Assembly (NCBI RefSeq): GCF_900142295.1
Contig: NZ_FSRL01000001.1
Coordinates: forward strand, 2,294,001-2,358,000
Source: Vannielia litorea
GTDB taxonomy: Bacteria; Pseudomonadota; Alphaproteobacteria; Rhodobacterales; Rhodobacteraceae
Direction: 5' to 3'
DNA length: 64,000 nucleotides
Shown here piece after piece: positions 20,199 to 30,730 of this stretch; positions within the stretch are counted from its first letter, which is position 1, and each line of letters begins with the position of its first letter. The notes under the pieces are model-generated. The model worked only from the letters and a program-made list of their open reading frames with translations. It was not told the DNA's origin and ran no database searches. The position numbers and the translations under genes are program-made.

Positions 20199-20228
20199 GC
20201 CAGGCGGCGCGCGTGACGGACCAGTGCG

Positions 20229-20259
20229 AACGGGGTGCTTCGACCAGAAGCGCCCCGTT
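20229..20259 (+). terminator. Terminator hairpin after the giant acidic gene
   Basis: A 13-bp stem (AACGGGGTGCTTC / GAAGCGCCCCGTT, one T-G pair) with a five-base loop, 30 bp after the stop codon. The 3-prime side is followed by the mixed, moderately T-rich CTGTCTTGTG. It lies between convergent genes and may serve both. Confidence 0.65.
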
Positions 20260-20331
20260 CTGTCTTGTGCGAGGGTCGCGCGGGGGGCGGGCTTTCAGCC
20301 TCGCGCGGTCGGCCCGGCGGCCGCGGCGGGC

Positions 20332-20547
20332 TCAGGCGTCGGGGTCGTCCTTGCCGACGCCGTAGAAGACCTTGCGCACCGGGATCGTCCAGGCCACGCC
20401 CAGCGCCACGAAGACCAGCAGCTCCACCAGCACCGGCAGGTCGGGCAAGAGGCTCGTCAGCCACCAGGCGAAACCGATGTAGAGCGGCAGCCCGACCAGC
20501 AGGATCACCAGCGACCAGCGCCGCCTTGCCTTGTAGCTCAGTGCCAT
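20332..20547 (-). CDS. DUF2842 family small membrane protein
   Basis: A 71-residue protein with two membrane helices (WSLVILLVGLPLYIGFAWWL and LVELLVFVALGVAWTIPVRK). The start MALSYKARRRW and the ending VFYGVGKDDPDA are typical of alphaproteobacterial DUF2842. Function unknown; inner membrane by composition. It lies 13 bp downstream of purA on the same strand and is probably co-transcribed. Confidence 0.85.
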   Translation of the reverse strand: MALSYKARRRWSLVILLVGLPLYIGFAWWLTSLLPDLPVLVELLVFVALGVAWTIPVRKVFYGVGKDDPDA

Positions 20548-20560
20548 CGCCCTGCCCTCC

Positions 20561-21853
<1,293 letters not shown>

Positions 21854-21914
21854 GATGAATCTCCTGCATGGGAAGCCCGCGCCCGTATATCGGGGCGGGA
21901 GGCGCGGTGAAACC

Positions 21915-22442
21915 TCATTTTCCGGCGAGGGGTGAAAGGTCGCGCCAGCCGTAGGCGACCTCGTCGAAGCTGCCGCCCTCCACCGGCACGGTCTGCTCCT
22001 CCAGCAGCGCCCCGCCGAGATGCTCGTAGAAGCGGCGGGCGCGGGCGTTGCCCGACATCACCCAGAGGCTCGCCGCGCCGTGGCCCGCGGCCCGCAGCCG
22101 TGCCGCCCCGGCTCGCATCAGCGCCGCGCCGTGGCCCTGCCCCTGAGCCTCCGGGTGGATGTAGAGCGCGTAGATCTCGCCCGCATAGGTTGCCTTGTGG
22201 CGCTCTGTCCGCTGCGCCCCGACCGACACAAAGCCGGTGAGGCCGCCCGCCTCGCTGACCAGCGTGACGCTCTGACCGGCCTCGAGGATCCGCACCCAGA
22301 GGGGCGCGCGGCGGGCGACGGTCATCGCCTCCAGCATCGGGGGCGGCACCATGCCGGGGTAGGTCGCGTGCCAGGCCGCCACCTGCGCTTCGGCGAGGGC
22401 GGGCGCGTCATCGCGTGTTGCAGGGCGGATCGCGGCGGTCAT
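21915..22442 (-). CDS. GNAT family N-acetyltransferase
   Basis: A 175-residue acetyltransferase starting [20 protein letters not shown]. The acetyl-CoA-binding motif A is visible as [20 protein letters not shown] (Q/RxxGxG/A), followed by [20 protein letters not shown], the motif B pattern of GNATs. Two upstream in-frame ATGs (22469, 22517) would add sequence without family character and were not chosen. The substrate is unknown. It is divergent from secG and lies upstream of purA. Confidence 0.88.
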   Translation of the reverse strand: MTAAIRPATRDDAPALAEAQVAAWHATYPGMVPPPMLEAMTVARRAPLWVRILEAGQSVTLVSEAGGLTGFVSVGAQRTERHKATYAGEIYALYIHPEAQGQGHGAALMRAGAARLRAAGHGAASLWVMSGNARARRFYEHLGGALLEEQTVPVEGGSFDEVAYGWRDLSPLAGK

Positions 22443-22460
22443 CGGTGGCACCGGCAGGGG

Positions 22461-22489
22461 TTGCGGCATGGGGTCGGACGGATTAGATA
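22461..22489 (+). promoter_or_regulatory. Candidate promoter of secG
   Basis: TTGCGG (22461-22466), 17-bp spacer, TAGATA (22484-22489), placed 27 bp before the secG start. The spacing and -10 match a housekeeping sigma factor; only sequence resemblance supports it. Confidence 0.4.
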
Positions 22490-22516
22490 GCGCGCCGAAC
22501 CACGCGGGAAAGCACA

Positions 22517-22885
22517 ATGGAAAATGTCCTCCTCATCGTCCACCTGATTCTGGCGCTTTGCCTGATCGGCGTGGTGCTGCTTCAGCGGTCCGAGGGGGGC
22601 ATGGGCTCGATGGGCGGCGGCGGCGGTGGCGGCGTGATGAGCGGCCGCGCGGCGGCAACCGCCATGGCCAAGCTGACCTGGATCTTCGCCATTGCCTTCA
22701 TCTGCACCTCGATCGCGCTGACCATCCTGGCCGCGGCCGATGCGGGCTCCTCCTCGGTGGTCGACCGGATCACCGGCGGCACCGAAAGCGCCCCCGCCGA
22801 CGCGGGCGCCGTGCCCGCCGGCGAAGACCTGCTGCCGCCCGGCGCGGGCGGCGACACGCCGCTGGTGCCGCAGGCCGCCGACTGA
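22517..22885 (+). CDS. secG: Preprotein translocase subunit SecG
   Basis: A small accessory subunit of the SecYEG channel that assists protein export. The 122-residue protein starts MENVLLIVHLILALCLIGVV, then LLQRSEGG, the conserved SecG loop. A Gly-rich stretch (GSMGGGGGGGVMSGRAA) and a second membrane helix (LTWIFAIAFICTSIALTILA) follow. The C-terminal tail of about 45 residues is Ala/Pro/Gly-rich and probably disordered. Followed, after 234 bp with a candidate promoter, by pyrG; secG upstream of pyrG is a common alphaproteobacterial order. Confidence 0.93.
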   Translation: MENVLLIVHLILALCLIGVVLLQRSEGGMGSMGGGGGGGVMSGRAAATAMAKLTWIFAIAFICTSIALTILAAADAGSSSVVDRITGGTESAPADAGAVPAGEDLLPPGAGGDTPLVPQAAD

Positions 22886-23011
22886 GGCCCTGCACCGCCC
22901 GCCTGAAGCCCTCCCTGCCCGCGTGGCGGGGAGCCCGAAGGCAGCCCTTCAATCGACCCCACAAGACGTTGCGTCAGCGTTAACAAGCGCAACATGATGT
23001 TGGGTGGGGAG

Positions 23012-23040
23012 TAGACTTTCAGCCGCGAATCTCCTATATC
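23012..23040 (+). promoter_or_regulatory. Candidate promoter of pyrG
   Basis: TAGACT (23012-23017), 17-bp spacer, TATATC (23035-23040), which would give a leader of about 75 bases before pyrG. A GTTGCG/CGCAAC inverted repeat (22968-22993) lies just upstream. Prediction from sequence only. Confidence 0.4.
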
Positions 23041-23119
23041 TCAAATCCCGTGATGCAGCGTGGATCGGAGCCGCGCTGCAACGCATTTCAAGGCAGGAAT
23101 CACGGGAGCCCACCACCAC

Positions 23120-24763
23120 ATGGCACGTTTCATCTTCATCACCGGCGGCGTGGTTTCTTCTCTCGGGAAAGGTCTCGCCTCGGCGGCCATGGGGGCGCTG
23201 CTTCAGGCGCGCGGCTACTCGGTGCGGCTGCGCAAGCTGGACCCCTACCTCAACGTCGATCCGGGCACGATGAGCCCCTTCGAGCACGGCGAGGTGTTCG
23301 TCACCGACGACGGCGCCGAAACCGACCTGGACCTCGGCCACTACGAGCGCTTCACCGGGGTCTCCGCCCGGCAGACCGACAGCATCTCCTCGGGCCGGAT
23401 CTACTCGAACGTGCTGGAGAAGGAGCGCCGGGGCGACTACCTCGGCAAGACCATCCAGGTCATTCCGCACGTCACCAACGAGATCAAGGATTTCATCTCG
23501 ATCGGCGAGGACGAGGTGGATTTCATGCTCTGCGAGATCGGCGGCACGGTGGGCGACATCGAGGGCTTGCCGTTCTTCGAGGCGATCCGCCAGTTCGCGC
23601 AGGACAAGCCGCGCGGCCAGTGCATCTTCATGCATCTCACCCTGCTGCCCTACATCAAGGCCTCCGGCGAGCTGAAGACCAAGCCCACCCAGCACTCGGT
23701 GAAGGAGCTGCGCTCGATCGGGCTGGCGCCCGACATTCTCGTCTGCCGGGGCGAGGGGGCCATTCCGCAGAAGGAGCGCGAAAAGCTGGCGCTGTTCTGC
23801 AACGTGCGCCCCGATGCGGTGATCGCCGCGCCCGACCTTGCCAGCATCTACGAGGCGCCGCTGGCCTATCACCGCGAGGGGCTGGACCAGGCGGTGCTCG
23901 ATGCCTTCCAGATCTCCCCTGCCCCGCGCCCCAACCTCAGCCGCTGGGAGGATGTGTATGACCGCATCCACCGCACCGACGGCGAGGTGAAGGTGGCGAT
24001 CGTGGGCAAGTACACCCAGCTCGAGGATGCCTACAAATCCATCGCCGAGGCGCTGACCCATGGCGGCATGGCCAACCGGGTGAAGGTGAAGGCGGAGTGG
24101 ATCGACGCCGAGATCTTCGACCGCGAGGACGTGGCCCCGCATCTGGAGGGCTTCCATGCCATCCTCGTGCCCGGCGGCTTCGGCGAGCGCGGGACGGAAG
24201 GCAAGATCAAGGCCGCGCAATTCGCCCGCGAGCGCAAGGTGCCCTACCTCGGCATCTGCCTCGGCATGCAGATGGCGGTGATCGAGGCTGCGCGCAATCT
24301 GGCCGGGCTGGAGAAGGCGGGCAGCGAGGAGTTCGACCACGAGGCCGGCAAGAAGCGGTTCGAGCCGGTGGTCTATCACCTCAAGGAGTGGGTGCAGGGC
24401 AACCAGAAGGTGAAGCGCAAGGCCAGCGACGCCAAGGGCGGCACCATGCGGCTCGGCGCCTATGACGCGGTGCTGAAGGGCGGCAGCAAGGTGGCCGAGA
24501 TCTACGGCAGCACCGCCATCGACGAGCGCCACCGCCACCGCTACGAGGTGGATATCGCCTACAAGGACAAGCTCGAGCAGAGCGGGCTGGCGTTTTCGGG
24601 GATGAGCCCGGACGGCCGGCTGCCCGAGATCGTCGAGGTCAAGGATCACCCCTGGTTCATCGGCGTGCAGTTTCACCCCGAGCTGAAGAGCAAGCCCTTC
24701 GCGCCGCATCCGCTGTTTGCCGATTTCGTGAAGGCGGCGGTGGAGAACTCGCGGCTGGTCTGA
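23120..24763 (+). CDS. pyrG: CTP synthase
   Basis: Makes CTP from UTP, ATP and glutamine. The 547-residue protein has an N-terminal synthase domain starting [20 protein letters not shown] and containing [20 protein letters not shown], and a C-terminal glutaminase domain. The glutaminase nucleophile is in [12 protein letters not shown] and the His-Glu pair in [11 protein letters not shown]. Start ATG at 23120; a further open extension upstream to 23060 is not homologous. RlmJ starts one base after its stop, which suggests an operon. The product acts in the cytoplasm, as a homotetramer in the family. Confidence 0.98.
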   Translation: MARFIFITGGVVSSLGKGLASAAMGALLQARGYSVRLRKLDPYLNVDPGTMSPFEHGEVFVTDDGAETDLDLGHYERFTGVSARQTDSISSGRIYSNVLEKERRGDYLGKTIQVIPHVTNEIKDFISIGEDEVDFMLCEIGGTVGDIEGLPFFEAIRQFAQDKPRGQCIFMHLTLLPYIKASGELKTKPTQHSVKELRSIGLAPDILVCRGEGAIPQKEREKLALFCNVRPDAVIAAPDLASIYEAPLAYHREGLDQAVLDAFQISPAPRPNLSRWEDVYDRIHRTDGEVKVAIVGKYTQLEDAYKSIAEALTHGGMANRVKVKAEWIDAEIFDREDVAPHLEGFHAILVPGGFGERGTEGKIKAAQFARERKVPYLGICLGMQMAVIEAARNLAGLEKAGSEEFDHEAGKKRFEPVVYHLKEWVQGNQKVKRKASDAKGGTMRLGAYDAVLKGGSKVAEIYGSTAIDERHRHRYEVDIAYKDKLEQSGLAFSGMSPDGRLPEIVEVKDHPWFIGVQFHPELKSKPFAPHPLFADFVKAAVENSRLV

Positions 24764-24764
24764 G

Positions 24765-25544
24765 GTGCTCTCCTACCAGCACGCCTACCACGCCGGGAAC
24801 CTCGCGGATGTGCATAAGCACGCCCTGCTGGCGGCGGCGCTCGACTACCTGACCCGCAAGGACAAGCCGCTGAGCTACATCGAGACCCACGCCGGGCGCG
24901 GGCTTTACGACCTTGGCTCGGCAGAGGCCCGCAAGACCGGCGAGGCGGCGCAGGGGATCGCGCTGGCGGAGCCCTGGTTCGGCGCGGAGCACCCCTATGC
25001 GCGGGCGCTCGGGGCGGTGCGGGCGGCGCATGGGCCGGACGCCTATCCGGGCTCGCCGCTCATTGCCCAGGCGCTGCTGCGCGAGACCGACAGCCTGCAT
25101 CTCGCCGAGTTGCATCCGCAGGAGGCCGCCGCGCTGCGCCAGAACGCGGGCCGGGAGCGCAACACCCGGGTGCATCAGCAAGACGGCTTCGAGCTGGCCG
25201 CCAGCCTCTGCCCGCCCGAGCCGCGGCGCGGGCTGATGCTGATCGACCCGAGCTGGGAGCTGAAGGACGACTACGTGCGGGTGCCGAGGGTGGTGGCCGG
25301 GCTGGTGCGCAAGTGGAACGTGGGCGTCATCATGATCTGGTATCCGATCTTGACCGACCCACAGCATGAAGACATGATTGGACGTATATCGGAGAGCCAA
25401 CCCGAGGCCCTGATCCATGAGGTCGCCTTTCCCCCGGCGCGGGAGGGCCATCGCATGATCGGCTCCGGCATGGCGATCCTCAATCCGCCCTGGGGCCTGG
25501 GAGACACGGCCCGGGCCCTGACCGCGCAGTTCGGGGCCCTCTGA
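24765..25544 (+). CDS. rlmJ: 23S rRNA (adenine(2030)-N6)-methyltransferase
   Basis: Methylates A2030 of 23S rRNA with S-adenosylmethionine. The 259-residue protein begins (GTG start) LSYQHAYHAGNLADVHKHAL, the unmistakable RlmJ N-terminus. THAGRGLYDL is the cofactor-binding loop and LMLIDPSWELKDDYVRV carries the DPP-like catalytic motif, here DPSWE. The GTG is one base after the pyrG stop, so translation is probably coupled. Length is close to the roughly 280 residues of the E. coli enzyme. Confidence 0.93.
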   Translation: MLSYQHAYHAGNLADVHKHALLAAALDYLTRKDKPLSYIETHAGRGLYDLGSAEARKTGEAAQGIALAEPWFGAEHPYARALGAVRAAHGPDAYPGSPLIAQALLRETDSLHLAELHPQEAAALRQNAGRERNTRVHQQDGFELAASLCPPEPRRGLMLIDPSWELKDDYVRVPRVVAGLVRKWNVGVIMIWYPILTDPQHEDMIGRISESQPEALIHEVAFPPAREGHRMIGSGMAILNPPWGLGDTARALTAQFGAL

Positions 25545-25661
25545 GAGAGAGGAATTGGCAGGATGGTCGCGCAGCCCGAGCGAGCCCAAGATCAGCCCGT
25601 GTCGCGGCACCGCCGCGTGGCCGTGCCAAGGCCCTGAACATCTGAAGGAGGCGCACGCCCC

Positions 25662-26105
25662 GTGTTCACCGAGTTTCTTCACCGCCTGACCGGCACGGCA
25701 CGGACCAAGGGACAGGTCCTGCCGCCGCTCGACGCGCGGCTGGCGCTGGCCGCGCTGCTGGTGCGGGTGGCCAAGAGCGACCACACCTATCTCGCCTCCG
25801 AGATCAGCCGGATCGACAAGCTGCTGGCGCGGCGCTTCGGGCTGAACCCGGTGGAGGCCGCCAAGCTGCGGGCGACGGCGGAAAAGCTCGAGCACCAGGC
25901 GCCGCCGACCGAGGATTTCACCGCGCTGATCCGCGAGGCTGTCAGCTACGAGGAGCGGATCGAGGTGCTCGACGCGCTCTGGCAGGTGGTGATGGCCGAC
26001 GGGGTGGAAAACCCCGAGGAGGCCGAGGTGCTGGCGGTGGTCACCGAGGCGCTCGGGCTCGCGGCCTCCGATGCGGCGGAGGTGGAGCGGCAGAACGCGG
26101 GCTGA
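25662..26105 (+). CDS. TerB-like protein, first of a tandem pair
   Basis: A 147-residue, mostly helical acidic protein with a GTG start at 25662 preceded by AAGGAGG. LAALLVRVAKSDHTYLASEI, then SRIDKLLARRFGL and ALWQVVMADGVENPEEAEVL, are the two acidic helical hairpins of the TerB fold (tellurite-resistance TerB / DjlA N-terminal type). In that fold the acidic residues bind metal or a membrane-proximal partner. Cytoplasmic. It is followed after 110 bp by a clear paralogue. No other ter genes are present, so a tellurite role is not supported; TerB domains also occur in membrane stress complexes. Confidence 0.85.
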   Translation: MFTEFLHRLTGTARTKGQVLPPLDARLALAALLVRVAKSDHTYLASEISRIDKLLARRFGLNPVEAAKLRATAEKLEHQAPPTEDFTALIREAVSYEERIEVLDALWQVVMADGVENPEEAEVLAVVTEALGLAASDAAEVERQNAG

Positions 26106-26215
26106 CCCGCGGGGGCGCGCACCTGGCTGGCTGAGGAGCCACCCGCGGCGAAAGAACTGCCCGATCGGGGCCGCGACGAGTTGCGCCGCCAAGACAGCCC
26201 TCTATATCTGCTGGC

Positions 26216-26656
26216 ATGTTTGCAGATTTCATCAGGCGCCTGACCGGCGAGAATGACACGGGCGCGAGCGACGTGGACCCGAGGGCGGCCCTCCCCGCCC
26301 TGCTGGTGCGCGTGGCCCGCGCCGATGGCGATTATGCGCAGGTCGAGCGCGACATGATCCAGGGCATCACCCAGCGCTGGATCGGCGGGTCGCCCTTCGA
26401 GGCCGCGCAGGTGCTGGCCGAGGCCGAGGCGCTGGAGGCCGGCGCGGCCGACACGGTGCGCTTTACCCGCGCGATCAAGGATGCGGTGGCCTACGAGGGC
26501 CGGCGCGGCGTGGTCGAGGACATCTGGCGCGTGGTGCTGGCCGACGGGCGGCGCGACGCGGAGGAGGATGCGCTGATGCGGCTCATCGCCAACCTGCTCG
26601 GCGTCAACGACCGCGACTCGGCCCTGGCGCGGCAGGCGGTCTCGGACGGGGGCTGA
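26216..26656 (+). CDS. TerB-like protein, second of a tandem pair
   Basis: A 146-residue paralogue of the upstream gene. It starts MFADFIRRLTGENDTGASDV, parallel to MFTEFLHRLTG in the first copy. The same two hairpins are seen: PALLVRVARADGDYAQVERD and DIWRVVLADGRRDAEEDALM. The paralogues look substantially diverged in the middle, so the duplication is old. The stop is three bases before the PhnD-like gene, which points to one transcript for TerB, TerB and PhnD-like. Confidence 0.85.
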   Translation: MFADFIRRLTGENDTGASDVDPRAALPALLVRVARADGDYAQVERDMIQGITQRWIGGSPFEAAQVLAEAEALEAGAADTVRFTRAIKDAVAYEGRRGVVEDIWRVVLADGRRDAEEDALMRLIANLLGVNDRDSALARQAVSDGG

Positions 26657-26659
26657 GCG

Positions 26660-27406
26660 ATGTTCCAGGCCGCCCTGCCGATGTATCTGCGGCCCGAGAC
26701 GGAGCCCGCGCTCAACCTCTTCTGGGGCATCATCCGCGACGGCATCGTGGCCCGCGGCGCGGCGCTGCCGAAGGACCTGCCCGAGGCGCTGGCCGCGCCG
26801 GAGGCGCTCTGGGCGCACTGGCTCGCGCCCGATCTGATCCTGAGCCAGGCCTGCTCCCTGCCCTTCCGGGCGCAGCTGCGCGACAAGGTGGTTTATGTCA
26901 TCACGCTGGATTACGGCCTGCCGGGGTGCCCCGAGGGCTATTACAACTCGGTGGTCGTGACCCGGCCCGGCGGCGTGCCGGAGGGCGTGCTGGCCTGCAA
27001 CGCGACCAACTCGCAATCGGGCTGGGCCGCGGCGCGGGAGGTGATCGAGGCCGGGCGCGGCCTGGCGGGCGCCGTGCTTGCCACCGGGGCGCATCTGGCC
27101 TCGCTCGAGGCCGTGGCCGAGGGCCGGGCCGACTGGGCCTGCATCGACGCGCAGACCTGGGCCCTGGCGCAGCGCTGGGAGCCTGTGGCGGCGCGGGTCG
27201 AGGAGCGCTTTCGCACCGCCCCCACGCCCGGCCTGCCGCTCATCACCGCGCCGGGCCAGAATGCCACCGAAATCGCCTCTGCGGTCGAGGAGGCGGCGCA
27301 GCTGCTCGACGAGACCACCCGGCAAACCCTTGGGTTGAAAGGCGCGGTGCGGCTCACGGGCCAGATGTATCTCGACATGCCCATTCCTGAGGCACCTGCC
27401 GCCTGA
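26660..27406 (+). CDS. PhnD-like substrate-binding protein without a signal peptide
   Basis: A 248-residue protein resembling the phosphonate/phosphite binding proteins of ABC transporters (PhnD superfamily, type 2 periplasmic fold). DLILSQACSLPFRAQLRDKV, ACNATNSQSGWAAAREVIEA and GRADWACIDAQTWALAQRWE mark the two lobes and ligand-contacting loops. The start MFQAALPMYLRPETEPALNL contains no export signal, and no transporter genes are adjacent. It is therefore probably a cytoplasmic member of the family or one whose partner lies elsewhere. The three-base gap from the second TerB gene suggests co-expression. Ligand unknown. Confidence 0.78.
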   Translation: MFQAALPMYLRPETEPALNLFWGIIRDGIVARGAALPKDLPEALAAPEALWAHWLAPDLILSQACSLPFRAQLRDKVVYVITLDYGLPGCPEGYYNSVVVTRPGGVPEGVLACNATNSQSGWAAAREVIEAGRGLAGAVLATGAHLASLEAVAEGRADWACIDAQTWALAQRWEPVAARVEERFRTAPTPGLPLITAPGQNATEIASAVEEAAQLLDETTRQTLGLKGAVRLTGQMYLDMPIPEAPAA

Positions 27407-27501
27407 ACGGGCGAACGCTGCGGAAACCTCGCCCCTTCCGCCTTGCAATCAAACGGGTTTTGCGTCCTACTCCGGGCTTGCAACCCAGCTGACGAGGCGC
27501 T

Positions 27502-28277
<776 letters not shown>

Positions 28278-28278
<1 letters not shown>

Positions 28279-29033
28279 TGCGCCTGCGGCTGGCATTGGC
28301 GCTCCTGGCCGGGATCTGGGCCGGGGTCTGGGCCGGGGTTTGGGCCGGGGCGGCTGCGGCCGACAGCTCGGTTCGGATCGGCACCGAGGCGGCCTTTCCG
28401 CCCTATACCTTCCGCGACCGTTCGGGCGCGCTGCGCGGCTTCGACATCGAACTGGGCAATGAGATCTGCCGCCGGGCCGACCTGAAATGCGAGTGGGTGG
28501 TGAACGACTGGGAGAGCATCCTGCCCAACCTGATCGACGGCAAGTATGACGTGGTGATGGCCGGCATGGCGGTGACCAGCGCGCGGGCGCGGATGGTGGA
28601 TTTCTCGCTCGGCTACGAGACCGGCAGCAACGCCGCCTCCGCCGTCCTGGTGCGCAGCGGCGCAGCCACCTCCGACCGGCCCCGCGTGGGTGTGCAGGCG
28701 GCGACCATCCACGAGGACTGGGCCCGCGCCATGGAGGCCAGCGTCAGCACCTACCCGACGCTGGTGGCCACCGTCGAGGCGCTCTTCGACGGGCGGGTGG
28801 ACGAGGTGCTGGGCCCCCAGGCCTTTCTCGAGGGGGTGGCGCGCAACGGCGGCGGCAAGGTCGAGATCGCCGAGGTCTTCGGCATCCCCTCCGGCGATAC
28901 CGCGGCCGCCTTCCGCAAGGAGGATGACGCGCTGCGCGACAAATTCGATTCCGCCATCGCCGACATGCTGCACGACGGCAGCATCGCGGCGATGGCCGAC
29001 AAGTGGTTCCAGGCCGGGGACGGCACGGAATAG
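28278..29033 (+). CDS. ABC transporter substrate-binding protein, family 3 (first copy)
   Basis: A 251-residue periplasmic protein of the HisJ/ArtJ family. The signal peptide is unusual: after MRLRLALALLAG it contains four-residue repeats (GIWAGVWAGVWAG) before the cleavage region AAAADS. The mature start SVRIGTEAAFPPYTFRDRSG matches the family, as do EWVVNDWESILPNLIDGKYD and VVMAGMAVTSARARMVDFSL. The ATG overlaps the ATPase stop. It is paralogous to the next gene; two binding proteins for one permease pair would widen the ligand range. The ending DGSIAAMADKWFQAG is the usual C-terminal helix. Confidence 0.9.
28308..28343 (+). repeat. Three 12-bp tandem repeats in a signal-peptide coding region
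   Basis: GCCGGGATCTGG, GCCGGGGTCTGG and GCCGGGGTTTGG follow one another and encode the WAG(I/V) repeats in the hydrophobic core of the signal peptide. Slippage here lengthens or shortens the signal core by four residues without a frameshift. Confidence 0.75.
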
Positions 29034-29066
29034 GTAACCAAAACAAGGACCAACGGGAGAACGACA

Positions 29067-29795
29067 ATGTTCAAGACCTTGATGACCGTGGGCGTCGCGC
29101 TGGCGCTCACCTCGGGCGCCGCGATGGCACAGACCGTGCGTATCGGCACCGAGGGCGCCTATGCGCCCTATAACTTCATCAACGATGCCGGCGAGATCGA
29201 CGGCTTCGAGAAGGAGCTGGGCGACGAGCTTTGCGTCCGCGCCGAGCTGACCTGCGAGTGGGTGAAGAACGACTGGGACAGCATCATCCCCAACCTCGTG
29301 AGCGGCAACTACGACGCGATCATGGCCGGCATGAGCATCACCGACGAACGCGATGAGGTGATCGACTTCACCCAGAACTACACGCCCCCCGCCGCCTCGG
29401 CCTATGCCGCGGCCGCCGAGGATGCCGACATCGAGGGCGGCGTGATCGCCGCGCAGACCGCCACCATCCAGGCCGCCCATGTGGCCGAGGGCGGCGCGAC
29501 CCTGCTGGAGTTCGCCACCCCCGAGGAGACCGTGGCCGCCGTGCGCAACGGCGAGGCCGACGCGGTGTTTGCCGACAAGGACTACCTCGTGCCGCTGGTC
29601 GAGGAGTCGGGCGGTGCGCTGGTCTTCGTGGGCGACGACGTGCCGCTCGGTGGCGGTATCGGCGTTGGCGTGCGCGAGAGCGACGGCGAGCTGAAGGACA
29701 AGCTCGACGCCGCCATCGGATCGATGAAGGAAGACGGCACGCTCAACGCGATGATCGTCAAGTGGTTCGGCGACGGCGCCGCGATCTACGAATGA
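29067..29795 (+). CDS. ABC transporter substrate-binding protein, family 3 (second copy)
   Basis: A 242-residue binding protein with a standard signal peptide (MFKTLMTVGVALALTSGAAM, cleaved after AMA). The mature start QTVRIGTEGAYAPYNFINDA and the motifs EWVKNDWDSIIPNLVSGNYD and AIMAGMSITDERDEVIDFTQ parallel the first copy closely. The duplicated ligand pocket has diverged in the middle (NYTPPAASAYAAAAEDAD). A GGGAGA stretch precedes the ATG. It is followed by a strong hairpin before the permease genes, which suggests higher expression of the binding protein than of the permeases. Confidence 0.92.
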   Translation: MFKTLMTVGVALALTSGAAMAQTVRIGTEGAYAPYNFINDAGEIDGFEKELGDELCVRAELTCEWVKNDWDSIIPNLVSGNYDAIMAGMSITDERDEVIDFTQNYTPPAASAYAAAAEDADIEGGVIAAQTATIQAAHVAEGGATLLEFATPEETVAAVRNGEADAVFADKDYLVPLVEESGGALVFVGDDVPLGGGIGVGVRESDGELKDKLDAAIGSMKEDGTLNAMIVKWFGDGAAIYE

Positions 29796-29806
29796 TCTGA
29801 GACACA

Positions 29807-29833
29807 GGGCCGGCCCCGGATGCGGGCCGGCCC
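29807..29833 (+). terminator. Hairpin between second binding-protein gene and permease genes
   Basis: A perfect 10-bp stem formed by two copies of the self-complementary GGGCCGGCCC with a seven-base loop, 11 bp after the binding-protein stop and 12 bp before the permease ATG. The position is the same as that of the hairpin at 9440-9465 in the sugar operon. No T-run follows, so it is more likely an mRNA-stabilising or attenuating structure than a full stop. Confidence 0.65.
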
Positions 29834-29845
29834 ATCCAGCCCCGC

Positions 29846-30730
29846 ATGTTTGAGTTCTGCGCCCAACCCGACACGCTCTCCGGCCTGACATGGCTGAGCT
29901 GTTACCTCACCACGGGGGTGCATTTCTCGTTCTATGCGGCCTTCGGAAAGGTGCTGCTGCTGCTCGCTCTGGCCGCGCCCTCGGCCCTCATCATGGGCTT
30001 TCTGGGCGCCATGGCGGCCCGGTCGCTGGTGGCGCCGCTGCGCTGGTTCGGCAAGGGCTACATCTCGGTCGTCCGGGGCGTGCCCGACGTGGCCTTCTTC
30101 CTGTTCTTCGTGATCGCGCTCGACCAGCTCTTCGAGTGGCTGCGCCACGAGGTGAAATGCCCCGGCTGGGATCAGCCGATCCGCCAGGGCAACGATTTTC
30201 TGGTCTGCCCCGCCGCCAAGCTGCCGCTCGGCACCGCGCCGGAGTGGCAACACGAGACCTATGGGTTCCTGCTCGCGGTGCTGACCTTCGCCATCGTCTT
30301 CGGGGCCTTTGCCGCCAATGTGCTCTACGGCGCGATGCGGGCCGTGCCGCGGGCGCAGATGGAGACGGCGGAGGCCTACGGCATGTCGCGCCGCCAGGCC
30401 TTCTGGCGGGTGATGGTGCCGCAGATGTGGGTCTATGCGCTGCCCGGCCTCTCCAATACCTGGATGGTGCTGATCAAGGCCACGCCGCTGCTGTTTCTGC
30501 TTGGCATCGAGGATATCGTCTACTGGGCGCGGGAGCTGGGCGGCACCAAGACCGCGCGGTTTTCCGACTATCCGCACGGTGACTGGCGGATGTGGTACTT
30601 CCTGGCGCTGCTGGTCTTCTACCTCGCCTTCACCCGCGTCTCGGAAATAGTGCTGCGGCGGCTGAGCGACCGGCTCTCGCACGGGCAGGCAACGGCCGCA
30701 GGCGAAGCGCAGCGGAGGGCCGGGGTGTGA
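29846..30730 (+). CDS. Polar amino acid ABC transporter permease (HisQ type)
   Basis: A 294-residue inner-membrane permease. Membrane segments include KVLLLLALAAPSALIMGFLG and FLLAVLTFAIVFGAFAANVL. YISVVRGVPDVAFFLFFVIA has the conserved RG.P element of this family. The EAA loop is METAEAYGMSRRQAFWRVMV followed by PQM. A polar insert between the second and third helices (about residues 100-135, with KCPGWDQPIRQGNDFLVCPA) makes it longer than HisQ. Its stop overlaps the GTG start of the partner permease by four bases. Confidence 0.9.
   Translation: MFEFCAQPDTLSGLTWLSCYLTTGVHFSFYAAFGKVLLLLALAAPSALIMGFLGAMAARSLVAPLRWFGKGYISVVRGVPDVAFFLFFVIALDQLFEWLRHEVKCPGWDQPIRQGNDFLVCPAAKLPLGTAPEWQHETYGFLLAVLTFAIVFGAFAANVLYGAMRAVPRAQMETAEAYGMSRRQAFWRVMVPQMWVYALPGLSNTWMVLIKATPLLFLLGIEDIVYWARELGGTKTARFSDYPHGDWRMWYFLALLVFYLAFTRVSEIVLRRLSDRLSHGQATAAGEAQRRAGV

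Noticed and set aside
25662..26656. Tellurite-resistance operon
   Set aside because: Only TerB-like domains are present; terA, terC, terD and terE are absent, and TerB folds have wider roles.
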